Origin: Diphasiastrum complanatum
Lineage: Eukaryota > Streptophyta > Lycopodiopsida > Lycopodiales > Lycopodiaceae
Direction: 5' to 3'
Assembly (NCBI GenBank): GCA_029204225.1
Contig: CM055092.1
Span: forward strand, 67,960,810-68,024,809
Length of the DNA: 64,000 nucleotides
The notes beneath the pieces were generated by a model that saw only the letters and a list, made by a program, of their open reading frames with translations, was not told the DNA's origin and ran no database searches. Below, piece by piece: positions 23,480 to 35,001 of the stretch. The translations under genes and the position numbers were made by a program. The number at the start of each line of letters is the position of its first letter. Position 1 is the first letter of the stretch.

Positions 23480-26400
23480 GCCACATGGGATTGATCCTTA
23501 TTGGATCCAAGCTGCGATCCCAAAAACATTCTTGCTGTATCAGAAAGGCCATTGATCGGCAATACTCGGTGCTTTCTCATACACATAGATCGGCGTTAGT
23601 CTTGTACTTGTGCCCAAAATCTAACAGTTGTAGCCTCAGGTTATCCAAGGAGATATTGCCTGAGATTCATGGAATCACCATCCAGTTCACTACTTCGACC
23701 CGTGGTCGCTCTGCAGGCCAGAGGTTTTTTCGTTTGAGCGGCATGTAGAAAGGATTAGTTCTTTTCCATGCCGGTGCCCTCAGGTATTCTTGCAACCGCC
23801 TGCTGTCCTTGAGGACTTTATCTCGTCACTCAGATTGCAGTTGCAGCACCACAATGATCTCAGCTCTTGTGGAATATTGGCTTTGATCGATCTCTTCTTT
23901 GCCTCCCCTCATGTTGGGAGGATTTTTCCTTTCGAACTTCTCAGATTCTTTGGAATCTGCCATATTTCCTCTTGGCCTGGTAGGTGAAATTTCCCTACGT
24001 CGTTGTGGTGGCCTTGCCAAATAGTCGTCTATGGCCTTAGTGCCCGTATCGCTTTTCTTAGCCCGCTCGCTTGTAGATGGCTCAACTGTGTCCGTATCTT
24101 GCCTGGGTGAGAATCTCCTAGTTTCTGGCGGATCTGCCAAAAAGTCATCATCACCACCGATGTCAGTGTTAGTTTTTTGAGGGTCAGGGATGGAGTGATC
24201 AAGAGAGAGAGGCATAGGGATGACATGTTTATGAGGAGGTGGGTTTAACAAATTGTACGCCGCACCGGGGGAACGGAGCTGTTGTAAAAAGCAATCCCGT
24301 CGAGCTTTGTACGTGTCAACTAGACCTTTAGATGGGCCCAATAATCTGCTAGGAGGTGGTGGAGAGGAGAAAAGTGAAGAGATAGGGTAAGTGGGAATGA
24401 ATGTTTCAGAAAAGTTAAATGCAGAATAAGAGGAGGGGTTAATAGTAGGAGGGGAAAGAGGAAAAACTCCGGAAGCAACTCTGGTTCTCTGGCCACCCGA
24501 TCTCGAGCTACCATCTGATGGTAGGGTTTGCCCATCCTTATTGTCAGCTCCATCATCTCCATCATCATCCCATGGTTTCTTTGTAGAAGCACCGGCTTGG
24601 GCCTTGCACGCCGTGTCCCATAGTTGGTTCACCTTGTCCAAGACTTGCTGGAGGGCCTTTGTCATTTCTTCAAGCTGCTTCTGGGACTCAAGGATGATCT
24701 TTTCCTGCTTGGCCATGACATTCTCAAAAATTTTCTTTTCGGCTTCTCATTCCTGAATCAGCTGCACGTATTTTTTCATCCGAATGGTTGTGGCCTGTGG
24801 GACCTGGAACTGTATATCCTCAGGCTTAACCAGCAGAGCATCAAGTGTCATTGCACCTGACAATCCATCTCGTGCTTGGTCGATCTGGGCCATCTGGTGC
24901 TTTAGTTGTTGTTGGACCTCTTCCAATTTGAACTTCTGCCCGGCCATCACGGATCTTATTTCGTCTCTCTCTTTTTTTTTTCCTTCGCCAACTTCCGTTG
25001 ATGTGTGATCTCTTGGCTATGGTACCGGACCTCATTCTCGAGCACTTGGTGTTGGCTTACCAACCAATGCATATGGTAGCTCGCTTCCGATAGGCTGATC
25101 ATTGAGCACTTAGCTGCTTCAAAGAGCTTCTCAGGGTTGGTGACGGTTGGGTACTGATCAGGGGTGTGGGTTGGTGAAGCTAATCCAAAGAATAGATGTT
25201 GTGGAGGGAAAGAGGGTGGAAGTGGAGAAACAATTTTAGTAGAAACAGTGGTGGTGGTGGTGGTGGTGATTAGTAGAGAGGTCAAACTTCCTCTTGACTG
25301 ATCCGCATTTTCTGCATCATCATCATTGATCTCCATCAGGTCCACAACATCAAAGTATTATGACGTGTCCTTGAGAGTATGGACTTACTGGGCCTGTGGT
25401 TGTTGAGCCTATGATTGTTGGGCCACTTTCGTTTCTCGGGGAATGGTACTCCCCACTCCCCCCCCCCAAAAGAATGTGTCCTTGGTGAGTGTGGCGGCAT
25501 TGACGTGGTAATCAACAAGGGTGGGGTTGTTGCTTGGTCCGGTGGCACGACTTGCGCTATTGTGCCTGTGTCTGCTGTTGTGGATGTAGCTGCTCCATCA
25601 CCCCCGTCGATGATGTGTGAGGGTGATGAGTGTTGCTGAGAGGCAGTGTGTGAGAAGGAGCTCCTATCATCAGAGTTTGACTTCTCAGATTCAGTGCCAT
25701 CCGATGATTTTTGTTTTGTTGGAGCTTCTTTCTGATTCGTTGTTGCCGTGTGTCAGGCAACTGGGCCTTAAAGGTGTCGGCCTGTTGAGCTGCCGATGAT
25801 GCTACTGCTGCTGGATCTGGTTGAGGGCTAGGTTGCTTCTATACTAGTGTGATGATACTGGTATTTGGCCGCATGACTGTATTAAAAACAAGCAGTTGAC
25901 ATCAGTCCTAAGGTACCTAATGGTAGATCTAACACTCCATCAGGTGAACAACGGGCCCCAACGGCCCCAACTTTGAGGACAATTCAAAGCAAACTGTGCC
26001 CAATCATAAAGGTTTTGGACATGCACTCGTGAATCTGCCATCATGTGGAATAAGGACATAGGGACCCACAACACCTTTGTTCATGGACATTGTGTGTACT
26101 TAGTGAAGTATGCACATGCAGCTGCTAGTTGTGGATCATTCATTGCCTCAAGGCGGTACCCATCTTTATTCTTCCACTTTTTGACTGATGGATCAATATA
26201 TTTAAAGTAGGCCGTTTGCTCAATCTTGTGGAGCATCATGGTAACAACATTTGGGCCACGAGGGAACCCGAATGTATGCAAGTCTGCCATCGCAAAGTAT
26301 ATATTGTAGACATAGCTCCGACAGGGGGAACTATGAATTGGCAAGACCTTGCAGTGACATTGTAATTGGCGCATGCCATACGGAACAAGTAAGGACTCTG

Positions 26401-26557
26401 ATTTTCAGCCACGATAGGAATTTGAAACTCAATCGTCTTAAAAAAAAGTTGTGTCTGCTGGTACTAGGTTTGCATCTCTTGATATCCAGCTTGCACATCT
26501 GGATGTCGATCTTATTTGCATCTGGATTGTCTGAACTAGAACTATGATTGGAGGACA
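23480..26557 (-). pseudogene. Extra ORF (ORF1), copy A, of a Tat/Ogre-like gypsy element
   Basis: On the minus strand the protein starts MSSNHSSSSDNPDANKIDIQ (26557), shifts frame, continues ADLHTFGFPRGPN..KYIDPSVKKWKNKDGY (26300-26081), and then reads through a Ser/Thr/Pro-rich stretch. A coiled coil KIILESQKQLEEMTKALQQV (about 24700) leads into a 296-codon frame that continues past one TGA as FYMPLKRKNLWPAERPRVEV (about 23720). Copy B (33471-35000, plus) has the same blocks in the same order, and fragment C (32505-32413) has the FYMPLKR block directly upstream of gag. An unknown ORF before gag is a known feature of Ogre/Tat elements; that this is the same ORF is my inference. No enzymatic motif is visible. 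Confidence 0.55.
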
Positions 26558-27240
26558 TGTTGGAAAACTAGAAGTACAGTGTCTAAAAAAAGTGGTTCGG
26601 TTGAGATTGGAAACAGGGTTAACAGAGTCATCGGCTCGGTCGAGATGGGATTGGAAGGCGTCGATCGAGATGGGATAGAAAGGCGTCGGTCGAGATGGCG
26701 ATGGAAAGGCGTAAGTCGAGGAGGTGATGGAAAAATGTGTGCAAAGCGGAGGTGTTGGAAAATGGTGTATCTGCAAGAAAAGAAATCGAGGGTGAGAGGT
26801 TGGAATGGTAGAGCAGAAATGTAAAGTAGAATGGCTAAAAGAACAGGATGTTTTGATGCTGGTTGAGTATGGGAATGTTGGAAAGATGGAGAACTGTGGG
26901 AACAGAATGGTGTAGGTGGTGAGGGAAGTGGAAAAAACAAGTGGTTGTGAAAATGTTGATGATGATGTTCTCAATAATGTAACGGGAGCATAATGTGTGC
27001 TCGCGTGACACTACCCCTCAAGTGTGCGAAAAGTTTCAAGAAGATGGTTCGACTACCAACGATGTTAGGTTTGGAATGGTTGGTGATGGCACTTTGTATG
27101 GTGATCAAACCAGGATGGCAGAAACTCGATGGATGTAGTGTGTAGCCAAGGACGGATGGATGTAACAGAAGAGTGATAGAATCGAACATGAAAGTAGCAA
27201 AATCGCCAGTAGATAGTTGCAAGAAACTCTAGTATTCACA
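26558..27240 (-). mobile_element. Leader/LTR-like region of copy A
   Basis: This region aligns through most of its length with the inverted copy 32560-33470 (for example minus-sense CATCCTGGTTTGATCACCAT and its counterpart at 32752). It contains a block of minisatellite units at 26620-26730. It precedes ORF1 in both copies and would be LTR and/or 5' leader. Confidence 0.55.
26615..26730. repeat. Minisatellite block 1 (ATCTCGACCGA unit)
   Basis: Four degenerate units with core GGTCGAGATGG (plus strand), spaced about 28-30 bp. Copy B has the same block expanded to about nine units at 33170-33430. Confidence 0.75.
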
Positions 27241-27329
27241 CGTCATTGAGGTACAAATTCTTTCGTTGTCATGGTATTTATGGTCCTTGTCGTCTTGCTT
27301 CGGCCGAGATTTGACGTGATGGTTCTTTG

Positions 27330-27606
27330 AAGTACGTTAAAAAGCTTCGGTCGAGATCTTGAGAAAGGTCTTCGATCGAGATCTCGATGAGATTCTTCTG
27401 TCGAGATCTTGATGAGTGTCTTCGGTCGAGATCTTGATGAAGGTCTCCGATCGAGATCTGAACAAATGCCATTGGTTGAGATCATGACGGAAGGCTTCAG
27501 TCGAGATCTGACTAAAATTTGTTGGTCGAGATTAGACTGAATTCCTTTGGTTGAGATTAGACTGAATTCCTTTGGTCGAGATCAGAGTGAAATCCGTCGG
27601 TTGAGA
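27330..27606. repeat. Minisatellite block 2, ~30-bp unit
   Basis: About nine units with the minus-sense core GATCTCGACCGAAG followed by a variable TTC..TCA spacer. It begins exactly where the gypsy pol frame stops making sense (27606), just upstream of the LTR-like leader of copy A. Confidence 0.85.
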
Positions 27607-27838
27607 TTTTGTAAAGTTGTCCTGTTATTAGTTGAAAGGGCGCTGCTTTAAGCAAAAATTTTCTTTTTGCAACTGTATTTAGACCTTCTTTGAGTCTTCT
27701 TATGGTTAGGAACTTAGTGATCTCCTCAGCCCATAAAGGTGTAGCATCAATTTGAAAAAGACATGCATCAGGAAGATCGTCGTTGACTGGTGCGGTTGCT
27801 TTTTTAGCACTAGGGAGTCGGGAAAGGTGATCCGCCAT
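27607..27838 (-). pseudogene. Gypsy RNase H-integrase linker, truncated
   Basis: Minus strand: MADHLSRLPSAKKATAPVND, later FLLKAAPFQLITGQLYK. 'VADHLSRL' and 'F.L....L.YK' are the words between RNase H and the zinc-binding start of integrase in gypsy polyproteins. After LYK (27607) the frame runs into minisatellite, so integrase was lost or displaced. Confidence 0.65.
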
Positions 27839-27901
27839 GAAATGTTGGGTTTCTTTTCGAACAACTACTCAAAAATTAAATTTCTCGAGTATTAATAAAC
27901 A

Positions 27902-29086
27902 TCAACCTATTCGTCCTGTTTTACAAGATTTGTTAACAATATATAACAGGGCTTGATGGTCGGTATAGAAGGCAAAGGTTTGGCCTAGTAGGTAATGTCT
28001 GAGTTGTTGAACAGCATAGACCATTGCCAATGCTTCTCGTTCGCTTGTGGTATAGTTTATTTCAGCAGACACCAATTGCCTGCTCAAGAAACGTATTGGG
28101 AAATCCTTGCCATACTCGCTTGGTTGTGCTAGGAGTCCTCCTATGGCATACTTACTGGCGTCGGTATGCACATGGAACTCTTTTGTGTAGTCTGGCGAAC
28201 AGAGTATGGATGCCATGGTAAGGGCTGTTTTTAACTCCTCAAAGGCTTTAGTACGCTCCTCGATCCATCTAGGGTCTACCATAACTAAATAAACGAGGCG
28301 TGCCTTGCCGACATAATCGATTATAAAGATGTGATAATAATTAGTGTGACCTAGGAAGACGTAAACTTCCTTCACTATTGCAGGTAAGGGCATTTCAACT
28401 ATTACCTTGATCTTTGAAGGATCGGTAGACATACCATCCTTTGAAATGATATGTCTGAGTACTACCGCATGGGTGACCCATATTTGACACTTATCAGGGT
28501 TGAGTAAAATTCCAAACCTATGACAGCGAATGAAGATTTTTCCTAATGCTTTGAGGTGCTTGTCGGGTGAAGAATGTACATCCAAATCATCAAGATAAAT
28601 CCCAATGATCCGGTGTAACAGGTCTTGAAATGCCATTTGCATAACACGTTGAAATGTCGAAGGGGCGTTACATAAGCCAAAAGGCATTACATTATAAGCA
28701 TAGACCCCATTTTCTGTTGCAAAGGTTGTCTTGTGTCTATCTTCAAGGGCTATTTGGATTAGGAAATAGCCACTGAAACCGTGTAGGAAGCTGAAAGCTT
28801 TAGCTCTTGCCATTTCCTCAAGGATTTGTGTAGTTAAGGGTAATGGGAAATGGTCTTTTTTCATAACCGCGTTAAGATTCTTTAGATCGATGCAGATACG
28901 AAGCTTGCCATTTTTCTTGGGTACTATCACAATGGGTGATACCCAATTAGTATGTTGGACTTCATAGATGAATCCAGCATCTAGCAATTTATTAATATCT
29001 TCATCGATCCACTCGCGATAAACATGGTTGCTTCGCTTAGCCCAAATAGGCTTAGCGTTCCCCTCTAAAGGAATTGTATGGACCAC
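27902..29086 (-). pseudogene. Gypsy reverse transcriptase and RNase H
   Basis: A 394-codon frame. It opens with WAKRSNHVYREWIDEDINKL and the RT entry region SPIVIVPKKNGKLRICIDLK, continues through FGLCNAPSTFQRVMQ and the catalytic IYLDDLDVHS (usual form YIDDI/YLDDI), then the thumb VYVFLGHTNYYHIFI, and RNase H with FHVHTDASKYAIGGLLAQ, SEREALAMVYAVQQLRHYL and FYTDHQALLYI. All three RT Asp positions and the first RNase H Asp appear retained, so the frame is fairly young. It ends at TGA (27902) just before DHLSRL. A one-base shift at about 29100 disconnects it from the protease frame upstream. It copies element RNA into DNA in the particle. Confidence 0.85.
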
Positions 29087-30139
29087 TATTTCAGGCGGAC
29101 CCCTTTCATCTTAGTATAATTCCACCCAAATACATCTCTGTATTTACGGAGTAAGGTCTCTAGATCAAACAGTCGACCTGGTGTGAGATGCGCTCCGACG
29201 TGAACAATGCGATCCACATCCTCGTCAGGATCTTTAAGGTTTAATGAGATTGTTTTAGCAGGTCCTTCAAAGGAGTAGAAACTTTGTGTGGGTTCCCGGT
29301 GTGGCTGTGGTAACTGGATAACAACATCATTCAGTGTGAAGTCTTTAAACTTTTTTGGGAGATCAAAGGGTGGTTCCACAAAGTTTTTGAAAACTTTGGG
29401 AATCATTTGCGTTGAGGCACTACCATATGTGGAAGTTCGGTCGGATTGGTTGGTTTCTGTCTGTTTAGACAAGGGCTTAATCAGTTGCTTAAGCTTCTCA
29501 CGCATCTGTTTTTTACGCTCGGTTAATTTTGTATCAATAATTTTAGTTTTTTGGAAATGAGGTTTTCGAGGTGGGTGTATCAATGTCTATAGAAGATGGT
29601 AGAATATACACATCCTCTGCAGCGATTTCGATACGACATCTGTTAGAATCAACACAGTCAACAGTGGCTAGTGCTTGACCCCAATTGATAATATCTATGG
29701 ATCTTGTATAGTGTTCGTGGGGTTGGATTGGGACAATATTTGATTCGTCATAAGTTGTTGATGACCAATCATCATAAACCTTGGCTGGCTTTATATGTCC
29801 AGTTGAGTCAACCGTGACCCATTTTTCGTTATTGCCGAAGGTTATCTTACTTCTTTTCCAATCCTGTACAACACCTGCCATCAGTAGCCAGGGTGTACCA
29901 AGAAGGAGTTTATAGGTATTTGCATGATCTGGTAAATCTAGAATGACACGATCGATTACAAATTTGACACCTGCAATGCGAACATTGATATTCGATAAAT
30001 GACCTGCAAGGTCTATAACTCGTTGATCAGCCATGCGAAGTTTGTAGCATGGTTGATCGACGGTATGGAATCCCCATGACCTTGCCAATGACAAGGCCAT
30101 TATACTGACACCTGAGCCACTATCAAGGATAGCGGACAC
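29087..30139 (-). pseudogene. Gypsy aspartic protease and linker to RT
   Basis: Minus strand frame 30139-29543 starts SAILDSGSGVSIMALSLARS: DSG is the retropepsin catalytic motif (usual DTG/DSG). It continues through LLLGTPWLL, which corresponds to the flap and second-turn region. The adjoining frame 29583-29086 ends VFGWNYTKMKGV, the 'F.W...DM.G' word that precedes RT. A frame change separates the two near 29560 and another near 29100. The protease would mature the Gag-Pol polyprotein. Confidence 0.75.
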
Positions 30140-30199
30140 TGCGGGATAGTCTGTAGGTCATAGGCAAGGTGATGCTAGTCCCCTTAGCAACACCTATAT

Positions 30200-31613
30200 T
30201 CATCAGATTCATAGGAATCTGATAAATTTCAAGAATCTCTTCTGGGTTTTGCTATTCGTCAAGATAGTAGGCAGCTGAAAACTACGATGGATATAGCATT
30301 GAAGCCCTGTGAAAGATTTTATCGCGCTATGGAATGGCATGGTGATTTGAGCTTGCAGGAGTTCAAAGAATACCTCAAGTCCCTGTAGGGATTGCTCTTT
30401 TTTGGGGATTTGAGCGAATAACAGACCTTCCGTATTTTCTTCCTCTCGCAAAAACTCATCTCTAAATTCATTGTACTGTCTTTGTTCCACTTTTGGGTCT
30501 AGGTAATCTTTGGGTAAAGTGGAAGTTGTCAAGGGGCTTCCCTGATGGTCAGTTGATTTGTCAATGTGTTGTTGTTGTTCTTGGTGTTGGCGCTGTGCTT
30601 GGGTAAGAACTTTAACAGGTTCTGATGATATATGACATGCTGGAAGGATCCTGTTAAGGTTTTTTATGACAATCTTTGAAACTGTGTTTGCGAACATAGT
30701 CTGGACACTCCGCATGGTATTGGTTCTTAACTTTACAATCAACCATGAAGTAGCCAGTTTTGCCACAAATAAAACATCGGTTGCTCATTGGTCCCATGGC
30801 AATAGCATAACCAGGATGGCTAGCTGTGCTGGAGTTTTTGGGTTCGTGGAATACTCATCCCGTTTGCATGAGCATGAGTTGCCACTTTGATATGGTTGAG
30901 AACTAGCAGATGAGAGTGTTGTATCGGGATTATATGTGTGATCATAGGAGTTATCCAGAAGATGTGTTTGTGCAGATTCTTGAGGGTGTCTATGTTTTTG
31001 TACTCCTAGATCAGGTTGTTCCCTTGGAGGTGGACCTAAGAGTGCCAACTGTGGTTGAGGTTTTATGGATTTGGTTGTTTCATGGTGGATAGTGCTGATT
31101 TTGGTTTTGTGAACCAAATTGTTGTCGAGGAGGTTGATAATGGCCACCTGACTGGTTGTGAGGCTGGTTCCTCGGGTTATAATAGAATAGAGTGAGGTAT
31201 GGCCCATAAAGTCACAGATGTTGCATTTGATCAAGGAAGTATCTGGGACTGGTTGGTATGATGGGCACTCATTGCTAGTGTGTGCACCGTTATAGTGAGG
31301 GCGCCAAGTATTCTCCCGTCTATGACGGATTTGGCTAGTGGGTAATTGACCTCGACATCGAGCTCTGGATAGATTTGAGAGTATTTTGAAACTCTTTCGT
31401 GAGTTTCTCCATTGTTGTTGGTGTTGATGCTTAAGCAATTCCATTTGTGTTTTCCATAATTGTTCTCTTGTTTCCTCATTTGGTCGAGCTTCCTGGACAG
31501 CACGATGTGCTCTCCGTTCATGTGGCTCATCGACATCTGATCCCTCGTCTTGTTCTCAAATGGCATCAGACATGGCTTGTTTCAATGATGTGTATTCATC
31601 ATTGGAACGAAGT
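30200..31613 (-). pseudogene. Gypsy gag C-terminal part with zinc knuckles
   Basis: Several overlapping minus frames. Near 31200: SLIKCNICDFMGH, a partial CCHC. Near 30780: CFICGKTGYFMVDC, a CX2CX4YX4C knuckle in which the usual His is Tyr, followed by CKVKNQYHAECPDYVRKHS. Pro/Gln-rich sequence lies between. Knuckles bind the element's RNA; with a changed His the second may not bind zinc normally. Frameshifts divide the region. Confidence 0.6.
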
Positions 31614-32120
31614 TCACGTCTTATCCATTGTGGGAGTCCAACGAGGAACCAAATGATGAGCATAGATTCGGTTGGTGTTCCTGTACCTAACTTTTAGTCT
31701 TTTAAATCGTTCTATGTAGTCACGTACTTTCTCATATTTTGTCATGTTGATGTTACTCAGCTTGACAAAAGAACTTTCGATCAAATGAAAGGGCTTGAAT
31801 CGTTTGATGAATGCTTCCTTAAAGAGTGACCAGTCTTGATTATCTTCACGATCAAGGTTAAAAAACCATTCTCGTGCTCGATCGATCATGGTCATCGAGA
31901 AGAGATGGACCATGGCTTCTGGTGATGTCTCGCCATAGACACCACATGCATTCTCAAAGACTTGAAGAAATCTTTGAGGGTCAGTGTTGCCGTCGTACTT
32001 AGCTAAATCTAACTTGGGAGTACGTTTTTCAGTACGCGGAACATTATTTGCAAAAGCCCCACTTAAGTGAGCTTGTGCATGTGATGATTTGGCAATGTGA
32101 AATCCACATCTACATTCCAC
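31614..32120 (-). pseudogene. Gypsy gag (Retrotrans_gag domain)
   Basis: The 168-codon frame contains RTPKLDLAKYDGNTDPQRFL, then REWFFNLDREDNQDWSLFKE and FIKRFKPFHLIESSFVKLSN, then YIERFKRLKVR. This is the canonical plant gypsy Gag core ('KY.G..DP..HL..F......A..WF..L......W..L...F...F'). The last residues shift frame near 31680. It is the capsid precursor. Confidence 0.8.
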
Positions 32121-32412
32121 ATTGCAAGAAAGAAAATAGGAAATCTAGATTATTCCACAACCACAACAAAGAGATCAAAGCATGTTCATAGGAATTTCAC
32201 TCAAGACAATAGCCAAGAACAAGGAGCTTCCAAAATTCCAGGAACTCGTGGAGGATTTTCTTGATTCATACAAGAGGAATGACAATACAATAAAAGCTCC
32301 CTCACAAGAGAGGAGGGTCTTTAAATAAGCAAGAGGGTTGCCCATGCGGAGCCTAAGTGGCAATTCCACTAATTTAGAAACTACAAGTGGAAATACTCCT
32401 GAGTTTTCTGGA
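32121..32412 (-). promoter_or_regulatory. Leader or promoter-like segment before gypsy gag
   Basis: On the minus strand a TATA-like CTTATTTAAAGACCC near 32315 is followed by a short leader into gag. A hairpin (GCAATGTG..CACATTGC, about 32093-32127) lies at the gag start. It may be an internal promoter or an LTR remnant; a primer-binding site is not evident. Confidence 0.3.
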
Positions 32413-32505
32413 ATCATCGGCCAGTTTACCACTTCGACCCGTGGTCACTCTGTAGACCAGAGATTTCTTCGTTTGAGCGGCATGTAAAAGGGACCAATTC
32501 TTTTT
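32413..32505 (-). pseudogene. ORF1 fragment C, directly upstream of gypsy gag
   Basis: Minus translation gives KRIGPFYMPLKRRNLWSTE, a stop, then PRVEVVNWPMIPENSGVF. This matches the KRTNPFYMPLKRKNLWPAER..VEVVNW block of ORF1 copy A. Because it precedes gag in the same orientation, ORF1 appears to belong upstream of gag. The segment ends abruptly at 32505 against the inverted copy B. Confidence 0.6.
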
Positions 32506-32509
32506 GACC

Positions 32510-33470
32510 GGAGATTTTTTTAAAAGTACTTCAAAGAGCTATCACGTCAAATCTTGACCGAAGCAAGACGATGGCGACCATAAATACCATGACAACGAAA
32601 GCATTCGTACCTCAGCGAAGTGCGAATATTGGAGTTTCTTGCGAATCTTTCTGCTTCCATGTTACATCTTGCTACTTCCATGTTCAATTCTGGCACTCTT
32701 CTATTACATCCATCTGTCCTTGGCTACACACTACATCCACCCAGTTTCTGCCATCCTGGTTTAATCACCATACAGAGCGCCATCACCAACCATTCCAAAC
32801 CTAACATTGTCAATAGACGAACCATTTTCTTGAAACTTTTTGCACACCTGAGGGGTAGTGTCGCGCGAGCATAAATTACGCTCCCATTACACTATTGAGA
32901 ACATCATCAACACCGGTCTCACAACCACTGTGTTTTTCTACTTCCTTCACCACCTACACCATTATGTTACCATAGTTCTCCATCTTTTCCATCTCTTCAA
33001 CATTCCCATATTCAACCGACATATCCACATCCCGTCCTTTCAGCCATTCTACTTAACGCTTTCTACTCTACCATTCCAACCCCACTCCATTGATTCTTTT
33101 TCTTACATATACACCATATTCCCACACCTTCGCTTTGCATATATTTTCCCTTCCCTACTCGACTAACGCCTTCACTTGCCTCCTCGACCGATGCCTTCAC
33201 TTGCCATCTCGATCGAAGCCTTCCAGTCCAATCTCGACCGACCCCATCAGCTTCCATCTCGACCGACGCCATCAGCTTCCATCTCGACTGACACCTTTGT
33301 AGTCCAATCTTGACCAATGCCTTCTTGTCCAATCTCGACCGAGACCTTCCCGTCCCATCTCGACCGACACCATCCATCACGCTCTCGACTGAGCCGAAGC
33401 CCCTGTTAACACTATCTCCAATCTCAACCAAAGCACTTTTTCTAGACCACAATTTTTTCCAGTTTTTCAA
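32510..33470 (+). mobile_element. Leader/LTR-like region of copy B with minisatellite
   Basis: Inverted counterpart of 27310-26558. Shared words include AGTACTTCAAAGAGC, the TAAATACCATGACAACGAAA block, the CATCCTGGTTTAATCACC block and the closing TTGAGAACATCATCAACACC. The minisatellite ATCTCGACCGA has about nine units at 33170-33430. Confidence 0.6.
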
Positions 33471-35001
33471 CATGTCCTCCAATCAGAGTTCCAATTTTGA
33501 TGACCTTGATGCAAATAAAATCGACATCCAAATGTGCAAGCTAGATATTCAAGAGATGCAAACCTGGTACTAGCAGACACAACCTTTTTTTCAAAGTGAT
33601 TGAGTTCCAAATTCCTGTCCTAGCTGGTTATCAGAGTCCTTATTTGCTAGACATGGCGTATGCCAATTACAATGTCACTACAAGGTCTTGCCAGTTCATA
33701 GTTCCTCCCATCTAGAACTATATCTATAATATGTATTTTGCGGCGGTAGACTTGCATACATTCGGGTTCCCTCGTGGACCAAATGCTGTTATCAGGACGC
33801 TCCACAAGATTGAGCATACAACCTATTTCAAGTATATTGATCCATTAGTGGAAAAATGGAAGAATAAAGATGGGTACCGCCTTGAGGCAATCAATGATCA
33901 ACAACTAGCAGCAGCATGTGCGTACTTGACCAGGTACACACAACGACCAAGAACAAAGGTGTCGCGGGTCCCTATGTCTTTGTTTCACATGATGGAAGAT
34001 TCACGACTGCATGCCCAAAACCTTTATGATTGGACGCAGTTTGCTTCGAACTGCCTTCATGACTGTATCAAGAACAAGCAGTAGATTACAGTGTCGGCGT
34101 ACCCGATAACAGATCCACTAACCACCACCACCACTCTTTCTACTAACATTGTTTCTCCACTCCCTCCACTTCCACCCTCTTTCCCTCCAAAACATCTATT
34201 CTTTGGATTAGCTTCACCAACCCACACCCCTGATCAGTATCCAACCGTCACCAATCCTAAGAAGCTCTCTAAAGCAGCCAAGCGCTCAATGATCGGCCTA
34301 TCTGAAGTGAGCTACCATATGCATTGGTTGGTAAGCCAACACCAAGTGCCCGAGAATAAGGTCCAGTACTAGAGACAAGAGATCGCACATTAGCAAAAGT
34401 TGGCCAAGGAAAAAAAAAAAAGAGAAAAACAAAATAAGATCCATGATGGCTGGGCAAAAGATCAAATTGGAAGACTGAAGTACCAGATGGCCCAGATCAA
34501 CCAAACACAAGATGGATCGTCGAGTGCAATGACAATTGATGCCTCTTTGGTTAAGCCCGAGGATATTTAGTTCTAGGCCCCATAGGTCACATCCATCCGG
34601 ATGGAAAAATACGTGCAGCTGATTCAAGAACGAAAAGCTGAGAAGAAAAATTTTGAGAATGCCATGGACAAGCAGGAAAAGATCATCCATGAGTCCCAAA
34701 AGCAGCTTGAAGAAATGACAAAGGCCCTACAACAAGTCTTGGACAAGGTGAACCAACTATGGGACACGGCATGCAAGGCCCAAGCGGGTGCTTCCACAAA
34801 GAAACCATGAGATGATGATGGAGATGATGGAGCTGACAATAAGGATGGGCAGACCTGACCATCAGATGGTAGCTTGGGATCGGGTGGCCAGAGAACCAAA
34901 GTTGCTTCCGGAGCTTTTCACCTTCCTCCTCCTATTGTTAACCTTTCCTCTTATTCTGCATTTAATTTTTTTGAAACATTCATTCCCACCTACTATAAAG
35001 A
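33471..35001 (+). pseudogene. ORF1 copy B of the Tat/Ogre-like element, truncated
   Basis: It starts MSSNQSSNFDDLDANKIDIQ; after stops and a shift it continues MYFAAVDLHTFGFPRGPNAV..KYIDPLVEKWKNKDGYRLEA to FASNCLHDCIKNKQ (34084). A Thr/Pro-rich segment with SFPPKHLFFGLASPTHTPDQ follows, then a coiled coil (KIIHESQKQLEEMTKALQQV, about 34700). The alignment with copy A stops at 35001, where a copia LTR begins. Copy B is inverted relative to copy A. The N-terminal domain is conserved between copies at protein level while frames differ, suggesting the protein mattered when the element was active. No known function. Confidence 0.55.

Noticed and set aside
23485-23748. Plus-strand 87-codon frame as a gene
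   Set aside because: The minus strand here continues ORF1 (FYMPLKRKNLW) and agrees with fragment C at 32.4 kb.
24541-24860. Plus-strand frames in the ORF1 copy A region
   Set aside because: They are shadows of the minus-strand 296-codon frame, which matches copy B at protein level.
31447-31656. Plus-strand frame in the gypsy gag region
   Set aside because: Antisense shadow of gag; the minus frame has clear Gag motifs.
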